Below are positions 1 to 9,571 of a stretch of DNA of 64,000 nucleotides, in pieces. Position numbers and translations under genes: made by a program. The DNA lies in NCBI GenBank assembly GCA_025362295.1, contig JANYGX010000008.1, forward strand, positions 1 to 64,000. The letters are read 5' to 3'. The notes under the pieces are model-generated. The model was given only the letters and a program-made list of their open reading frames with translations, did no database searches and was not told the DNA's origin. The number at the start of each line of letters is the position of its first letter. Position 1 is the first letter of the stretch. Source of the DNA: Sphingomonadales bacterium (lineage in GTDB: Bacteria; Pseudomonadota; Alphaproteobacteria; Sphingomonadales; Sphingomonadaceae).

Positions 1-737
1 TTAAAACAACCAGCGCCGGTGACTGTGCACGGTCAATGGAGCGTTTTTTGGTAGGGTCGTCATCGTGCGTTGATGCTCCCCGCAACGTCGAGGGCAGCCT
101 CGTGTATAGTCGTCCCTCGGGCTGGTGGTGTGGGGAAGCTATGATGATCCCGGGAGCACCGGACTGGCACCTCTGGCTTACTTGAACCCTGCCATCGCAG
201 GACCATGCCGAAAGCGCAAAAACCATCATCGCCACACGCCGCCAATACATCTAACCCCTTGACAAGGGCGGTACCGGGCTTCCCGTGGCCGAGTGTGTCC
301 GTGGTCACGGGAAAGTAAAAACTCTCCTGCACGGGTCCCGCGACCTCGATCGGCCCAACCCCCAGCCTCAAACACAAGAATATTCTTGTCAGAGACTGGT
401 CTGGTAAAAGAAGGGACCGCATCCGGATGGCTTTCGCGAAAAGCCACCGAACACTGGTTGGATCGTGTGTTCACAGCGGATGCCATGAACAAGAGGTGAT
501 ATAGGGTAAAGCCTATGCATTGTCAAGGGCGGTACGTTACTTTGTAGGCAAATAGCGTATATGGCGCGGAAAGGCGGCGTGTGCATTCATCACGATCAGC
601 CAAAGCACGCCCTGCCAGCAACGGCTAGTATCCAGCTTTTACTTTGGACCACAGGGTGCACGTGCTCATACAATCCATCAAATTCATGATTTATGCTGTC
701 TTGCACCATTCAAATGCCAGTGCTATGGGCTTTTATC
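1..737. other. Leader region without a supported gene
   Basis: I see no recognisable protein here. Several frames on both strands stay open for 60-120 codons, but they overlap one another, have no convincing ribosome binding sites and resemble no family I know. A 12-bp direct repeat (CAAGGGCGGTAC) occurs at 263-274 and 524-535. I looked for tmRNA, RNase P RNA, SRP RNA and rRNA signatures and found none. The plus-strand hairpin and T-run at 738-770 would terminate a transcript coming from this region, so an unrecognised RNA is possible but not shown. Confidence 0.4.
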
Positions 738-770
738 GCGTCGGGATTGATGAGTCCCGACGCTGTTTTT
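738..770 (+). terminator. Rho-independent terminator-like hairpin upstream of atpH
   Basis: A perfect 9-bp stem (GCGTCGGGA, 738-746, with TCCCGACGC, 755-763) and an 8-nt loop are followed by TGTTTTTATT. The hairpin lies 33 bp before the chosen atpH start. It either ends a transcript from the left or attenuates the atp operon. Confidence 0.75.
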
Positions 771-802
771 ATTCGCATATTGAAACCTCTAGGGCAGCCG
801 CT

Positions 803-1357
803 TTGACTGACACACATTTAACCATACCGGGCCTTGCTGGTCGCTACGCGATTGCCTTGTTTGAGCTGGCGCGGGACAGCAAAACCACGGAGTCTGTGGA
901 AGCCAGCTGCGAGACGCTGTGCACCGCCCTTGAAACCTCTATTGATCTCAAAAATCTTACAAAAAATCCATTAATCAGCCGTTCAAACGCAAGCAAAGCC
1001 ATGACCGCTGTTGCCAAGGCGCTTGACCTTGATCCGCTGACAACCAAATTTCTGGCGGTTCTCGGTCAGAATCGGCGGCTGGCGGCACTGCCAGCAATTT
1101 TAAGCGGTTTTACCCAGCTTACGGCCCACCATCGCGGTGAAATTACGGCTGAGGTGACCTCTGCCCATGCTTTGAACGACGGGCAAATTGCCGCACTCAA
1201 GGCCAAGCTGAAAAGCCGTATGGGCAAGGATGTGAATCTGGTCGCCCATGTTGATGCAAGCCTCCTCGGCGGGCTGGTGGTGAAACTTGGCTCCAAACGT
1301 ATTGATAGTTCGCTCAAGACAAAACTCGACCAGCTGTCGCTGGTGATGAAAGGTTAA
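803..1357 (+). CDS. atpH: ATP synthase F1 delta subunit
   Basis: Delta (OSCP-type) subunit, which links the F1 head to the peripheral stalk of the membrane ATP synthase. The 184-residue product has the usual length. It opens with LTIPGLAGRYAIALFELA and ends with the conserved LLGGLVVKLGSKRIDSSLKTKL segment. I chose the TTG at 803. An upstream frame reaches back to 644, but it would place the terminator-like hairpin (738-763) inside the coding sequence and add about 50 residues unlike the family. It is the first gene of the atp cluster, with atpA starting 3 bp after its stop. The family call is secure; the start codon is an inference. Confidence 0.9.
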   Translation: MTDTHLTIPGLAGRYAIALFELARDSKTTESVEASCETLCTALETSIDLKNLTKNPLISRSNASKAMTAVAKALDLDPLTTKFLAVLGQNRRLAALPAILSGFTQLTAHHRGEITAEVTSAHALNDGQIAALKAKLKSRMGKDVNLVAHVDASLLGGLVVKLGSKRIDSSLKTKLDQLSLVMKG

Positions 1358-1360
1358 ACC

Positions 1361-2890
1361 ATGGATATCCGTGCTGCAGAAATTTCAAAGGTCATCAAGG
1401 ACCAGATCGCCAACTTCGATAACGAGGCGGAAGTCTCGGAAGTCGGCCAGGTGCTGTCGGTCGGCGACGGTATTGCCCGCATTTACGGGCTTGATAACGT
1501 GCAAGCTGGCGAAATGGTCGAATTTCCCGGCGGCATTAAGGGCATGGCGCTTAACCTCGAAACAGATAACGTCGGCGTGGTTATTTTCGGTGAAGACCGC
1601 TCGATCAAAGAAGGTGATGTGGTCAAGCGCACCGGCACGATTGTTGACGTGCCCGTTGGCAAGGGCCTGCTCGGCCGGGTGGTTGACGGGCTCGGCAACC
1701 CGATCGACGGCAAGGGCCCGCTGCTGAATGTTGAGCGCAAGCGCGTTGAGGTGAAGGCACCGGGTATCATCCCGCGCAAATCTGTGCACGAACCGATGCA
1801 AACCGGCCTCAAGGCGATCGATGCGCTGGTGCCGATTGGCCGTGGCCAACGCGAGCTTATAATCGGCGACCGCCAGACCGGCAAAACTGCCGTGGCGCTG
1901 GATACGTTTATCAACCAGAAGGGCGTGAATGCTGGCACAGATGAAAGCAAAAAGCTCTATTGCATCTACGTCGCCATTGGCCAGAAGCGCTCGACTGTAG
2001 CGCAGTTTGTCCGCACGCTCGAAGAAAAAGGCGCGATGGCGTATTCGATTGTTGTGGCCGCCACAGCCTCCGAGCCTGCACCGCTGCAATTTCTCGCCCC
2101 CTATACCGGCTGCACCATGGGCGAATATTTCCGCGACAACGGGATGCACGCTGTGATCGTCTACGACGATCTCTCGAAGCAAGCGGTGTCCTACCGCCAG
2201 ATGTCACTTCTGCTACGCCGTCCGCCGGGCCGCGAGGCCTATCCGGGTGATGTATTCTTTTTGCACTCCCGATTATTGGAACGCGCAGCGAAAATGGGTG
2301 ATGATGCCGGCAATGGCTCGCTGACAGCGCTACCGATTATTGAGACGCAAGCCGGTGACGTGTCCGCCTATATTCCAACCAACGTCATCTCGATCACTGA
2401 CGGGCAAATCTTTCTTGAAACCGAATTGTTTTACCAAGGCATTCGTCCGGCTATCAACGTTGGTTTGAGTGTGTCGCGGGTGGGGTCAGCGGCACAAACA
2501 AAAGCCATGAAAAAAGTCGCAGGCTCGATCAAGCTTGAACTCGCGCAGTACCGCGAAATGGCAGCGTTCGCGCAGTTCGGTTCTGACCTTGATGCCTCAA
2601 CGCAAAAGCTTTTGAACCGCGGTGCGCGGCTTACAGAACTGCTGAAGCAAGCGCAATATGCGCCACTTGGTTTTGAAGAACAGGCAGCGGTTATTTTTGC
2701 TGGTGTGAACGGCTATCTTGATACAATACCAGTGAAAGACATTGGCCGGTTTGAGCAATCGGCGCTGAGTGAGCTGCGTGGCAAGCACAAGGATGTGCTG
2801 GACACCATCCGCAATGACAAGGATATTTCAGCGGCTTCAAATGACAAGTTGAAAGAGGTTTTTGGTGCACTCGTGAAAACATTTGCGTAA
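1361..2890 (+). CDS. atpA: ATP synthase F1 alpha subunit
   Basis: Non-catalytic nucleotide-binding subunit of the F1 hexamer, 509 residues, the normal length. The beta-barrel N-terminus ([16 protein letters not shown]) is followed by the Walker A motif GDRQTGKT at about residue 169. The signature [17 protein letters not shown] lies near residue 365. The start is 3 bp after the atpH stop. It pairs with AtpD, encoded 1.5 kb downstream, to form the catalytic interfaces. Nothing is unusual in the sequence. Long open frames on the opposite strand are shadows. Confidence 0.98.
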   Translation: MDIRAAEISKVIKDQIANFDNEAEVSEVGQVLSVGDGIARIYGLDNVQAGEMVEFPGGIKGMALNLETDNVGVVIFGEDRSIKEGDVVKRTGTIVDVPVGKGLLGRVVDGLGNPIDGKGPLLNVERKRVEVKAPGIIPRKSVHEPMQTGLKAIDALVPIGRGQRELIIGDRQTGKTAVALDTFINQKGVNAGTDESKKLYCIYVAIGQKRSTVAQFVRTLEEKGAMAYSIVVAATASEPAPLQFLAPYTGCTMGEYFRDNGMHAVIVYDDLSKQAVSYRQMSLLLRRPPGREAYPGDVFFLHSRLLERAAKMGDDAGNGSLTALPIIETQAGDVSAYIPTNVISITDGQIFLETELFYQGIRPAINVGLSVSRVGSAAQTKAMKKVAGSIKLELAQYREMAAFAQFGSDLDASTQKLLNRGARLTELLKQAQYAPLGFEEQAAVIFAGVNGYLDTIPVKDIGRFEQSALSELRGKHKDVLDTIRNDKDISAASNDKLKEVFGALVKTFA

Positions 2891-2896
2891 CCCCAC

Positions 2897-3778
2897 ATGG
2901 CAACGCTAAAAACCCTCAAGCTGCGCATTGTCAGTGTGAAATCCACGCAGAAGATCACCAAGGCGATGAAGATGGTGGCCGCCTCCAAGCTGCGCCGCGC
3001 GCAAGAAGCCGCTGAAGCGGGCAGGCCCTACGCTGTGCGCATGGACGCGGTGATTGCTTCGCTCGCTAGCAAAGCTGGTGGCGACGGGGCATCGCCGCTG
3101 CTGGTTGGCAACGGCAAAGATAAAATCCATCTGGTGGTGGTGGCAACATCTGAACGCGGCTTGTGCGGCGGTTTCAATGGCAACATCGCGCGCGCTGCTC
3201 GGGTGCGGGTGGATGCGCTGCTTGCCCAGGGCAAGACAGTCAAAATTCTTTGCGTCGGTAAAAAAGGCCGCAACGCGTTGTTACGCTTTCAGCGCGAGCG
3301 CATCATCGACACCATCGACATGGGGGCTGTTAAAAAACTCAGCTTTGCCGATGCCGATGCGATAGGCCAACGTGTGCTAGCGATGTATGATGCGGGTGAG
3401 TTTGATGTGGCGTGGCTGTTCTATTCACGCTTCCAGTCCGTGCTCTCGCAAATTCCGACCGAGCAACAACTCGTTCCAGTGCAAGTGCCGCTGGTTGCCA
3501 ACAGTGCCAGCGGGGGTACTGATGCTGCGCTGGAATATGAAACGAGCGAAGAAGCGATTCTGGAAACTTTGCTGCCACGCAACGTGAGTGTGCAAATCTA
3601 CAAGGCGCTGCTCGAAAATGCTGCATCCGAACAGGGTGCCCGCATGAACGCCATGGAAAATGCCACAAGAAACGCTGGCGACATGATCAAGAAGCTGACC
3701 TTGGTCTATAACCGCACCCGGCAGGCGGTGATCACGAAGGAATTGATCGAGATTATTTCAGGCGCGGAGGCTCTCTAG
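2897..3778 (+). CDS. atpG: ATP synthase F1 gamma subunit
   Basis: Central rotor shaft subunit of F1, 293 residues. The N-terminal helix ([20 protein letters not shown]) and the C-terminal helix ([20 protein letters not shown]) that form the coiled coil inside the alpha/beta hexamer are both present, with the Rossmann-like middle ([12 protein letters not shown]) between them. It starts 6 bp after atpA. The usual next gene, atpD, is displaced by about 580 bp because a DUF4160/DUF2442 pair lies between them. Confidence 0.97.
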   Translation: MATLKTLKLRIVSVKSTQKITKAMKMVAASKLRRAQEAAEAGRPYAVRMDAVIASLASKAGGDGASPLLVGNGKDKIHLVVVATSERGLCGGFNGNIARAARVRVDALLAQGKTVKILCVGKKGRNALLRFQRERIIDTIDMGAVKKLSFADADAIGQRVLAMYDAGEFDVAWLFYSRFQSVLSQIPTEQQLVPVQVPLVANSASGGTDAALEYETSEEAILETLLPRNVSVQIYKALLENAASEQGARMNAMENATRNAGDMIKKLTLVYNRTRQAVITKELIEIISGAEAL

Positions 3779-3787
3779 GAGTGTTCA

Positions 3788-4045
3788 ATGCCAACCATCA
3801 GTATTTTTTTTGGAATCGCCATCCAAATGTTTTGGTACGATCATTCGCCGCCACATTTTCATGCAACCTACGCAGGAGAAGAGGCACAGATAGGCCTCGA
3901 CGGGACGCTACTGAGAGGCTCGCTTTCTCCACGCATTTTGGCTATGGTGCGTGAATGGGCAACATTGAATCAAACCGAGCTTTTGGCGGCGTGGGAGGCA
4001 AGCAGCAGCGGCCGCACCCCGAAACGTATTCGTCCTCTCGTATAA
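3788..4045 (+). CDS. DUF4160 domain protein
   Basis: An 85-residue protein with the hallmarks of DUF4160: MPTISIFFGIAIQMFWYDH, the SPPHFHATYAGEEAQI core with its PPHFHA signature, and a C-terminal LLAAWE. The molecular function is unknown. Such proteins are usually encoded beside a DUF2442 protein, as here, in pairs often annotated as toxin-antitoxin-like. It begins 9 bp after atpG inside the ATP synthase cluster and is probably co-transcribed with it. The family call is firm; the pair's role and its reason for sitting in atp are unknown. Confidence 0.8.
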   Translation: MPTISIFFGIAIQMFWYDHSPPHFHATYAGEEAQIGLDGTLLRGSLSPRILAMVREWATLNQTELLAAWEASSSGRTPKRIRPLV

Positions 4046-4323
4046 GTCCGCCGATAGTCTTTAAAGCGCCGTGGCGCGTGGTCGGGCTTGAAATTATTGG
4101 TGACCGCGAGCTTTACGTGTGGTTTGTTGATGGCACCGCCGGTCGGGTAAAGTTCATGCCAAGTTTTTTTGAGAAAGAGGTGTTTGCTCACCTCGCTGAC
4201 TCGGCATTTTTTGAAGAAGTTGACGTGCGCTATGGCACAGTCATCTGGCCAGGCAATATAGATCTCGCACCTGACGCAATGCATGAAGCTATACAGCGAC
4301 ATGGCGAATGGGTGCTACAATAA
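3955..4323 (+). CDS. DUF2442 domain protein
   Basis: DUF2442 partner of the preceding gene. The family-like core APWRVVGLEIIGDRELYVWF, VDGTAGRVKF and GTVIWPGNIDLAPDAMHEAI occupies about residues 38-115. The start is uncertain. The ATG at 3955 and a GTG at 3991 both overlap the DUF4160 coding sequence in another frame, and the roughly 30 extra N-terminal residues they give look like out-of-frame DUF4160 sequence. A GTG at 4078 would clip the domain. A few DUF2442 proteins are described as DNA-binding-like partners, but no function can be assigned here. atpD follows. Confidence 0.7.
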   Translation: MGNIESNRAFGGVGGKQQRPHPETYSSSRISPPIVFKAPWRVVGLEIIGDRELYVWFVDGTAGRVKFMPSFFEKEVFAHLADSAFFEEVDVRYGTVIWPGNIDLAPDAMHEAIQRHGEWVLQ

Positions 4324-5781
<1,458 letters not shown>

Positions 5782-5782
5782 T

Positions 5783-6232
5783 GTGACACCCAAGACTTTC
5801 ACCAGTTCTCTTATTGTATCTATGTTTTGTGCAGCATGTGGAACTGATGTTAGTTCAACAAATGATTATTTTCCACGAGGAGTTGAAACCCAGATCATTG
5901 TATACGTACCATATGAAAGTGGAACCAAATTAAAATTGTGGAGAATTCTTAAATGGTCATATTGGGTTTCAAAGCTGGAAGGGAAACTAGAAAAACAATC
6001 GGACGGGCTATATCGTTGGGGTGGGCATGATATGGCTCATGGTGGAACGAACTTTGTTTGGTATTCGGATAGACCTGATGTAGCATCAACGCGCTTCGTC
6101 CAATTCATTTCAAAGGGCGTGCTCCCTGAAAATGCAGTTATCGGAGTTGCTGAATATGCAAATGAAAAAAGAACGGATTGGACGTACCGAATTATCTATC
6201 CGAAAGGCCTTGGACATTATGATTTTGATTAG
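5783..6232 (+). CDS. Putative lipoprotein of unknown function inside the atp cluster
   Basis: I do not recognise a family. A GTG at 5783, 1 bp after the atpD stop, gives a 149-residue protein. Its N-terminus (MTPKTFTSSLIVSMFCAACG) is a short basic-hydrophobic segment ending in AAC, compatible with but not a textbook lipobox. The mature part is rich in W, Y and charged residues. The DNA is clearly more AT-rich than atpD and atpC, which suggests acquisition. A longer open frame from 5639 runs back inside atpD and is rejected as start. It sits between atpD and atpC and would share their transcript. Confidence 0.55.
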   Translation: MTPKTFTSSLIVSMFCAACGTDVSSTNDYFPRGVETQIIVYVPYESGTKLKLWRILKWSYWVSKLEGKLEKQSDGLYRWGGHDMAHGGTNFVWYSDRPDVASTRFVQFISKGVLPENAVIGVAEYANEKRTDWTYRIIYPKGLGHYDFD

Positions 6233-6269
6233 AATGCAATTGCAATGAATTTTATTATACTAAATATGT

Positions 6270-6362
6270 CGTTTTCCCGCGAATGCATGAATCCATGGCA
6301 TTCTTCAAAACGAATATTTCCAAGCTGCAAGCCATGTGCCCTGACATCCGTCGGGGTGACGA
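6270..6362. repeat. Degenerate REP/MITE-like palindromic repeat
   Basis: Between the lipoprotein gene and atpC, GTCGTTTTCCCGCGAATGC (from about 6269) and CCGTCGGGGTGACG (about 6348-6361) resemble degenerate ends of the CGTCATTCC-type palindromes seen at 15251-15402 and 17514-17542. The match is weak and the middle is not symmetrical. Confidence 0.35.
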
Positions 6363-6391
6363 TTTTAGTTTGAGACTGATCAGGAAACCTC

Positions 6392-6646
6392 ATGCCCCTT
6401 CACTTTGAACTCGTCTCACCCGAGCGCCTCGTCAAATCTGCCGACGTTTATATGGTCGTCGTCCCCGGCACTGAGGGTGACTTCGGCGTGCTGGAAGGCC
6501 ATGCGCCGTTCATGTCCACCATTCGCGAAGGCACCTTGCAAGTCTATGCCACCGACGGCGCCACGCCGGAAGACATCCCCATCCACGGCGGCTTTGCTGA
6601 GGTAACCGACAAGGGATTGACGATTTTGGCGGAGAGCGTAAGCTGA
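6392..6646 (+). CDS. atpC: ATP synthase F1 epsilon subunit, short one-domain form
   Basis: Epsilon subunit of the F1 central stalk. Its 84 residues cover only the N-terminal beta-sandwich ([56 protein letters not shown]). The C-terminal two-helix domain of typical 130-140-residue epsilons, which inhibits ATP hydrolysis, is absent. The stop falls at the natural domain boundary, and I recall similarly short epsilons in Sphingomonadales, so this is probably functional rather than broken. However, a truncated methyltransferase begins just after the stop, so truncation by deletion cannot be excluded. It is separated from atpD by the putative lipoprotein gene. Confidence 0.88.
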   Translation: MPLHFELVSPERLVKSADVYMVVVPGTEGDFGVLEGHAPFMSTIREGTLQVYATDGATPEDIPIHGGFAEVTDKGLTILAESVS

Positions 6647-6650
6647 TCGT

Positions 6651-6971
6651 CGCCGCAACGTGCTGAAAACGCTTATCGTCAATGGCAAATTTACCTACGG
6701 CAAGCATGGTATTCTTGACCGCACACATCTGCGGTTTTTCACTAAACAATCAATCCTGCAGTTGTTGAACGATGCTGGTCTTCATGCCGATGCGATCGTG
6801 CAGATCAAGGGACCGGACCGCAAACTGTTTGTCTGGTTTTTACGGTTGAGTTTTGGGCTGCTTGATGATTTTTTCGCCATTCAGTACATTGTTTGGGCAA
6901 AAAAACGGCCATCTGTTGCGCAGCCTACGTTGTTTAAGAGCTGGACGAGTTCTTGGGGTATTACCGATTAA
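6651..6971 (+). pseudogene. C-terminal remnant of a class I SAM methyltransferase
   Basis: The frame gives NVLKTLIVNGKFTYGKHGIL then DRTHLRFFTKQSILQLLNDA, the typical C-terminal part of Methyltransf_23/11-type enzymes (GILDRTHLRFFT motif). The SAM-binding N-terminal two thirds, including the glycine-rich motif I, is missing. The frame is closed by a TAA at 6639-6641, so no start further upstream is possible. A GTG at 6660 could start a roughly 100-residue fragment. The homology begins almost at the atpC stop, so a deletion probably joined these sequences. No function is expected. Confidence 0.7.
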
Positions 6972-7009
6972 GCCTTTTTTTGGTCGTCATCATATTGTAA
7001 CAAAACTGT

Positions 7010-7834
7010 ATGAGCTCATGGTCCCTCGATACAATATGTTGGCATAAGTTTAACGCTGAAGCCGTTGATACGGCTCTTCTGGCTGTTGTTAAAACCGCAG
7101 CCCTGGTGGAAGCCAATGCGGCCGATTACGTGACGTATCTCAGCAATGTGTTCGAAGGCGACGATGCGTTTATTGAGGCCGCTCAGCAATGGGGCGTTGA
7201 AGAGCGTCAGCATGGCGATGCCCTTGGTCGCTGGGCAGAGCTTGCCGATCCGACGTTTTCATTCGCGCGGGCGCTGGCTGATTTTCGTGCTGGCTACAAA
7301 CTCGATTTGGCCACCCATCTTTCCATCCGTGGCAGTCAGGCTGCCGAGCTGATTGCCCGCCAAGTCGTGGAAACCGGCACGTCGTCGTTTTATTCAGCCA
7401 TGCGCGATGCCAGTGCCGAGCCCGTGCTGAAAGAGATTGCCGGGCGGATTGCGGCTGATGAATTCCATCACTACAAATTGTTTGCCAAACACTTTGGCCG
7501 CTATCAAGCCAATGACAGGATATCGTTGTGGGCCAAACTCAAAGTTGCTGCTACCCGGTTTAACGAGGCTGAAGACGACGAGCTTGGCTACGCATATTTT
7601 GCTGCCAATGTCTTGCATAGCCATCCGACCGCTGTTTTTGCCGATCGTAATTATGGCAAAGACTATTGGGCGCGTGCCATTTCACTCTACCGACGCGCCC
7701 ATATCGATAGTGCCGTGCGCATGATCTTTCGCACTGTAGAGCTCAAGGCAAGCGGGCGACTGTTTCGTGTGGCGTCCACCAGCTTGTGGTGGCTCACCAG
7801 AGTGCAGGCCAGCCGACTTGCACAGCGGTATTAG
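7010..7834 (+). CDS. Ferritin-like (rubrerythrin/acyl-ACP desaturase-type) domain protein
   Basis: A 274-residue all-helical protein with di-iron-type carboxylate/histidine motifs. These are an early E in the VKTAALVEAN helix, EERQHGDAL (ExxH) at about residue 65, a glutamate in AAELIARQVVETGTSSFY, and DEFHHYKLF (ExxH) near residue 150. This matches the ferritin-like four-helix family annotated in many alphaproteobacteria beside housekeeping genes. The substrate is unknown; oxidoreductase activity is an inference from the motifs. The start MSSWSLDTICWHKFN fits the family. Its stop overlaps by 4 bp the stop of the convergent small secreted-protein gene. Confidence 0.75.
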   Translation: MSSWSLDTICWHKFNAEAVDTALLAVVKTAALVEANAADYVTYLSNVFEGDDAFIEAAQQWGVEERQHGDALGRWAELADPTFSFARALADFRAGYKLDLATHLSIRGSQAAELIARQVVETGTSSFYSAMRDASAEPVLKEIAGRIAADEFHHYKLFAKHFGRYQANDRISLWAKLKVAATRFNEAEDDELGYAYFAANVLHSHPTAVFADRNYGKDYWARAISLYRRAHIDSAVRMIFRTVELKASGRLFRVASTSLWWLTRVQASRLAQRY

Positions 7835-8112
7835 TTCGACTTGATGCTGGCAACCTGATCAGGGTTAACGCCAAGCAGTTTGAACGCTGCTGTAAATTTC
7901 TCTTTGGCATCGTGAACATTATCTGCACCACACAGAGCGATACCACTGTCGCGCAACGAAAGCGCTTCCTTTGTCTCAGCAGCGGCTGTTTTGGCGGATG
8001 CAGCTTGGGCAATTTGCTCCGGCATGGTTTTGCAAACAAGGGTTCGGCTGGAGGCAAAAGCGGGTGCACTGAGCAACATCGCAATTGCAAGGGGGGCTAA
8101 ATAACGACGCAT
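7831..8112 (-). CDS. Small secreted protein of unknown function
   Basis: A 93-residue protein with a clear signal peptide (MRRYLAPLAIAMLLSAPAFA, cleavage after AFA). The mature part of about 73 residues contains two cysteines (LVCKTM and ALCGAD), which could form a disulfide in the periplasm. I recognise no family. On the minus strand AGGTAATCACC precedes the ATG, giving a plausible AGGT ribosome binding site. It converges on the ferritin-like gene with a 4-bp overlap and stands alone before the tRNA gene. Confidence 0.65.
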   Translation of the reverse strand: MRRYLAPLAIAMLLSAPAFASSRTLVCKTMPEQIAQAASAKTAAAETKEALSLRDSGIALCGADNVHDAKEKFTAAFKLLGVNPDQVASIKSN

Positions 8113-8345
8113 GGTGATTACCTTTCAAAAATATGGTTCGATGACACGCACCGAATATGAGTGGTTTAAGTGTCACTCAATATTTTGTCAAGTTATTTTG
8201 CAGTGCAACTACAAATGTTTTTAAAGGCACATTTTCGTCGATGCCAAAGAGACAATGATTACATCGACCTATTGATTCATTGATTAAAATTATGACTGAC
8301 AGACATACACGTGAACCAGTCTTGTTCATTATCATGTTAAAAACA

Positions 8346-8422
8346 TGGTGCGCTCGGAGCGATTCGAACGCCCGGCCCTCAGATTCGTAGTCTGATGCTC
8401 TATCCAGCTGAGCTACGAGCGC
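8346..8422 (-). tRNA. tRNA-Arg (anticodon ACG)
   Basis: On the minus strand the 77-nt sequence begins GCGCTCGTAGCTCAGC and ends with CGAGCGCACCA. The 7-bp acceptor stem pairs perfectly (GCGCTCG/CGAGCGC). The anticodon arm is TCAGA-CTACGAA-TCTGA, giving anticodon ACG, and the T-loop GTTCGAATC is standard. The 3' CCA is encoded. ACG is normally deaminated to ICG by TadA to read CGU, CGC and CGA. Confidence 0.97.
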
Positions 8423-8573
8423 TCACCTTGCGGTGATGACGCTTACTATCGGTGGCTAGCGCTTGACGCAAGACAATAATCGCCATTTGCCGTGTACAAA
8501 CAGGTGGCCAAGCCGTTGCTGGCGCTTTAAATGATAACAAAATACGCAAGCACAACATGAAAGTCTGCTGTTA

Positions 8574-9449
8574 ATGTCCATACTCATCGATGCCCGCACT
8601 CAAGTGATTTGCCAGGGTTTTACTGGCAAGCAAGGCACCTTTCACTCTGAGCAAGCCATTGCTTACGGGACCAGAATGGTTGGAGGCACAGCGCCCGGCA
8701 AAGGCGGCCAAACGCACCTTGGTTTGCCGGTTTTCGATACTGTGCTTGAAGCCAAACATAAAACCGGCGCGGATGCATCGGTGATTTATGTGCCGCCGCC
8801 AGGCGCAGCCGATGCAATACTTGAAGCCATTGATGCGGAAATCCCGCTGGTTATATGCATCACTGAAGGCATTCCGGTGCTTGATATGGTGCGGGTTAAG
8901 CGTGCCTTGCAAGGCTCCAAAACGCGGTTGATCGGGCCAAACTGCCCGGGTGTGCTGACCCCGAATCAATGCAAGATCGGCATTATGCCCGGCTCGATTT
9001 TTTCCAAAGGGTCGGTGGGTGTGGTGTCGCGTTCGGGCACGCTCACTTATGAGGCTGTCTTTCAAACCACAGCTGTTGGTCTTGGCCAGACCACAGCGGT
9101 TGGTATTGGCGGCGATCCGGTCAATGGTACCAATTTTGTCGATGTGCTGGAGATGTTTCTGGCCGATCCGGAGACACAGTCCATCATCATGATTGGTGAA
9201 ATTGGTGGCGACGCGGAGGAGCAGGGCGCAGCCCTGATTAAATCATCCAAAATCAAAAAGCCGATGGTTGGCTTTATTGCTGGACGCACTGCCCCACCGG
9301 GGCGACGCATGGGCCACGCCGGTGCTATCGTTGCTGGCGGTAAAGGCAAGGCCGAAGATAAAATAGAGGCGATGCGCGCCGCCGGTATTGTTGTCGCTGA
9401 TAGTCCATCTGAGCTTGGCACCACGCTTGCAAAATTATTAAAAGCATAG
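8574..9449 (+). CDS. sucD: Succinyl-CoA ligase, alpha subunit
   Basis: Alpha subunit of succinyl-CoA synthetase (TCA cycle, substrate-level phosphorylation), 291 residues. It has the CoA-binding [15 protein letters not shown] near the N-terminus, the [11 protein letters not shown] loop, and the phosphohistidine segment [17 protein letters not shown] (His near residue 245). The beta-subunit gene sucC, usually directly upstream, is absent; a tRNA on the other strand lies there. sucA follows after 122 bp. This sucD-sucA-sucB-lpdA grouping without sucC is, as I recall, found in some alphaproteobacteria such as sphingomonads. Confidence 0.97.
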   Translation: MSILIDARTQVICQGFTGKQGTFHSEQAIAYGTRMVGGTAPGKGGQTHLGLPVFDTVLEAKHKTGADASVIYVPPPGAADAILEAIDAEIPLVICITEGIPVLDMVRVKRALQGSKTRLIGPNCPGVLTPNQCKIGIMPGSIFSKGSVGVVSRSGTLTYEAVFQTTAVGLGQTTAVGIGGDPVNGTNFVDVLEMFLADPETQSIIMIGEIGGDAEEQGAALIKSSKIKKPMVGFIAGRTAPPGRRMGHAGAIVAGGKGKAEDKIEAMRAAGIVVADSPSELGTTLAKLLKA

Positions 9450-9571
9450 GCACAGAATTAACACCGCGTTAACCATATAACGGCACATCGTATTATCACC
9501 ACAGCGAAACGAGGGAGACGTTTTGCCAAACATTCAAAATACGGCACGCCGCCAAAAGACAGAGACCGCAT

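Noticed and set aside
60-586. Overlapping open frames of 65-120 codons on both strands before atpH
   Set aside because: They overlap each other in different frames, lack ribosome binding sites and show no family features.
1-640. Possible tmRNA, RNase P RNA, SRP RNA or rRNA
   Set aside because: No tag-peptide reading frame, no T-loop/TTCGA motif in context, no GAGGAAAGTCC motif and no rRNA signature could be found.
1385-2182. 265-codon open frame antisense to atpA
   Set aside because: Shadow of a GC-rich conserved gene; the sense frame is unmistakably AtpA.
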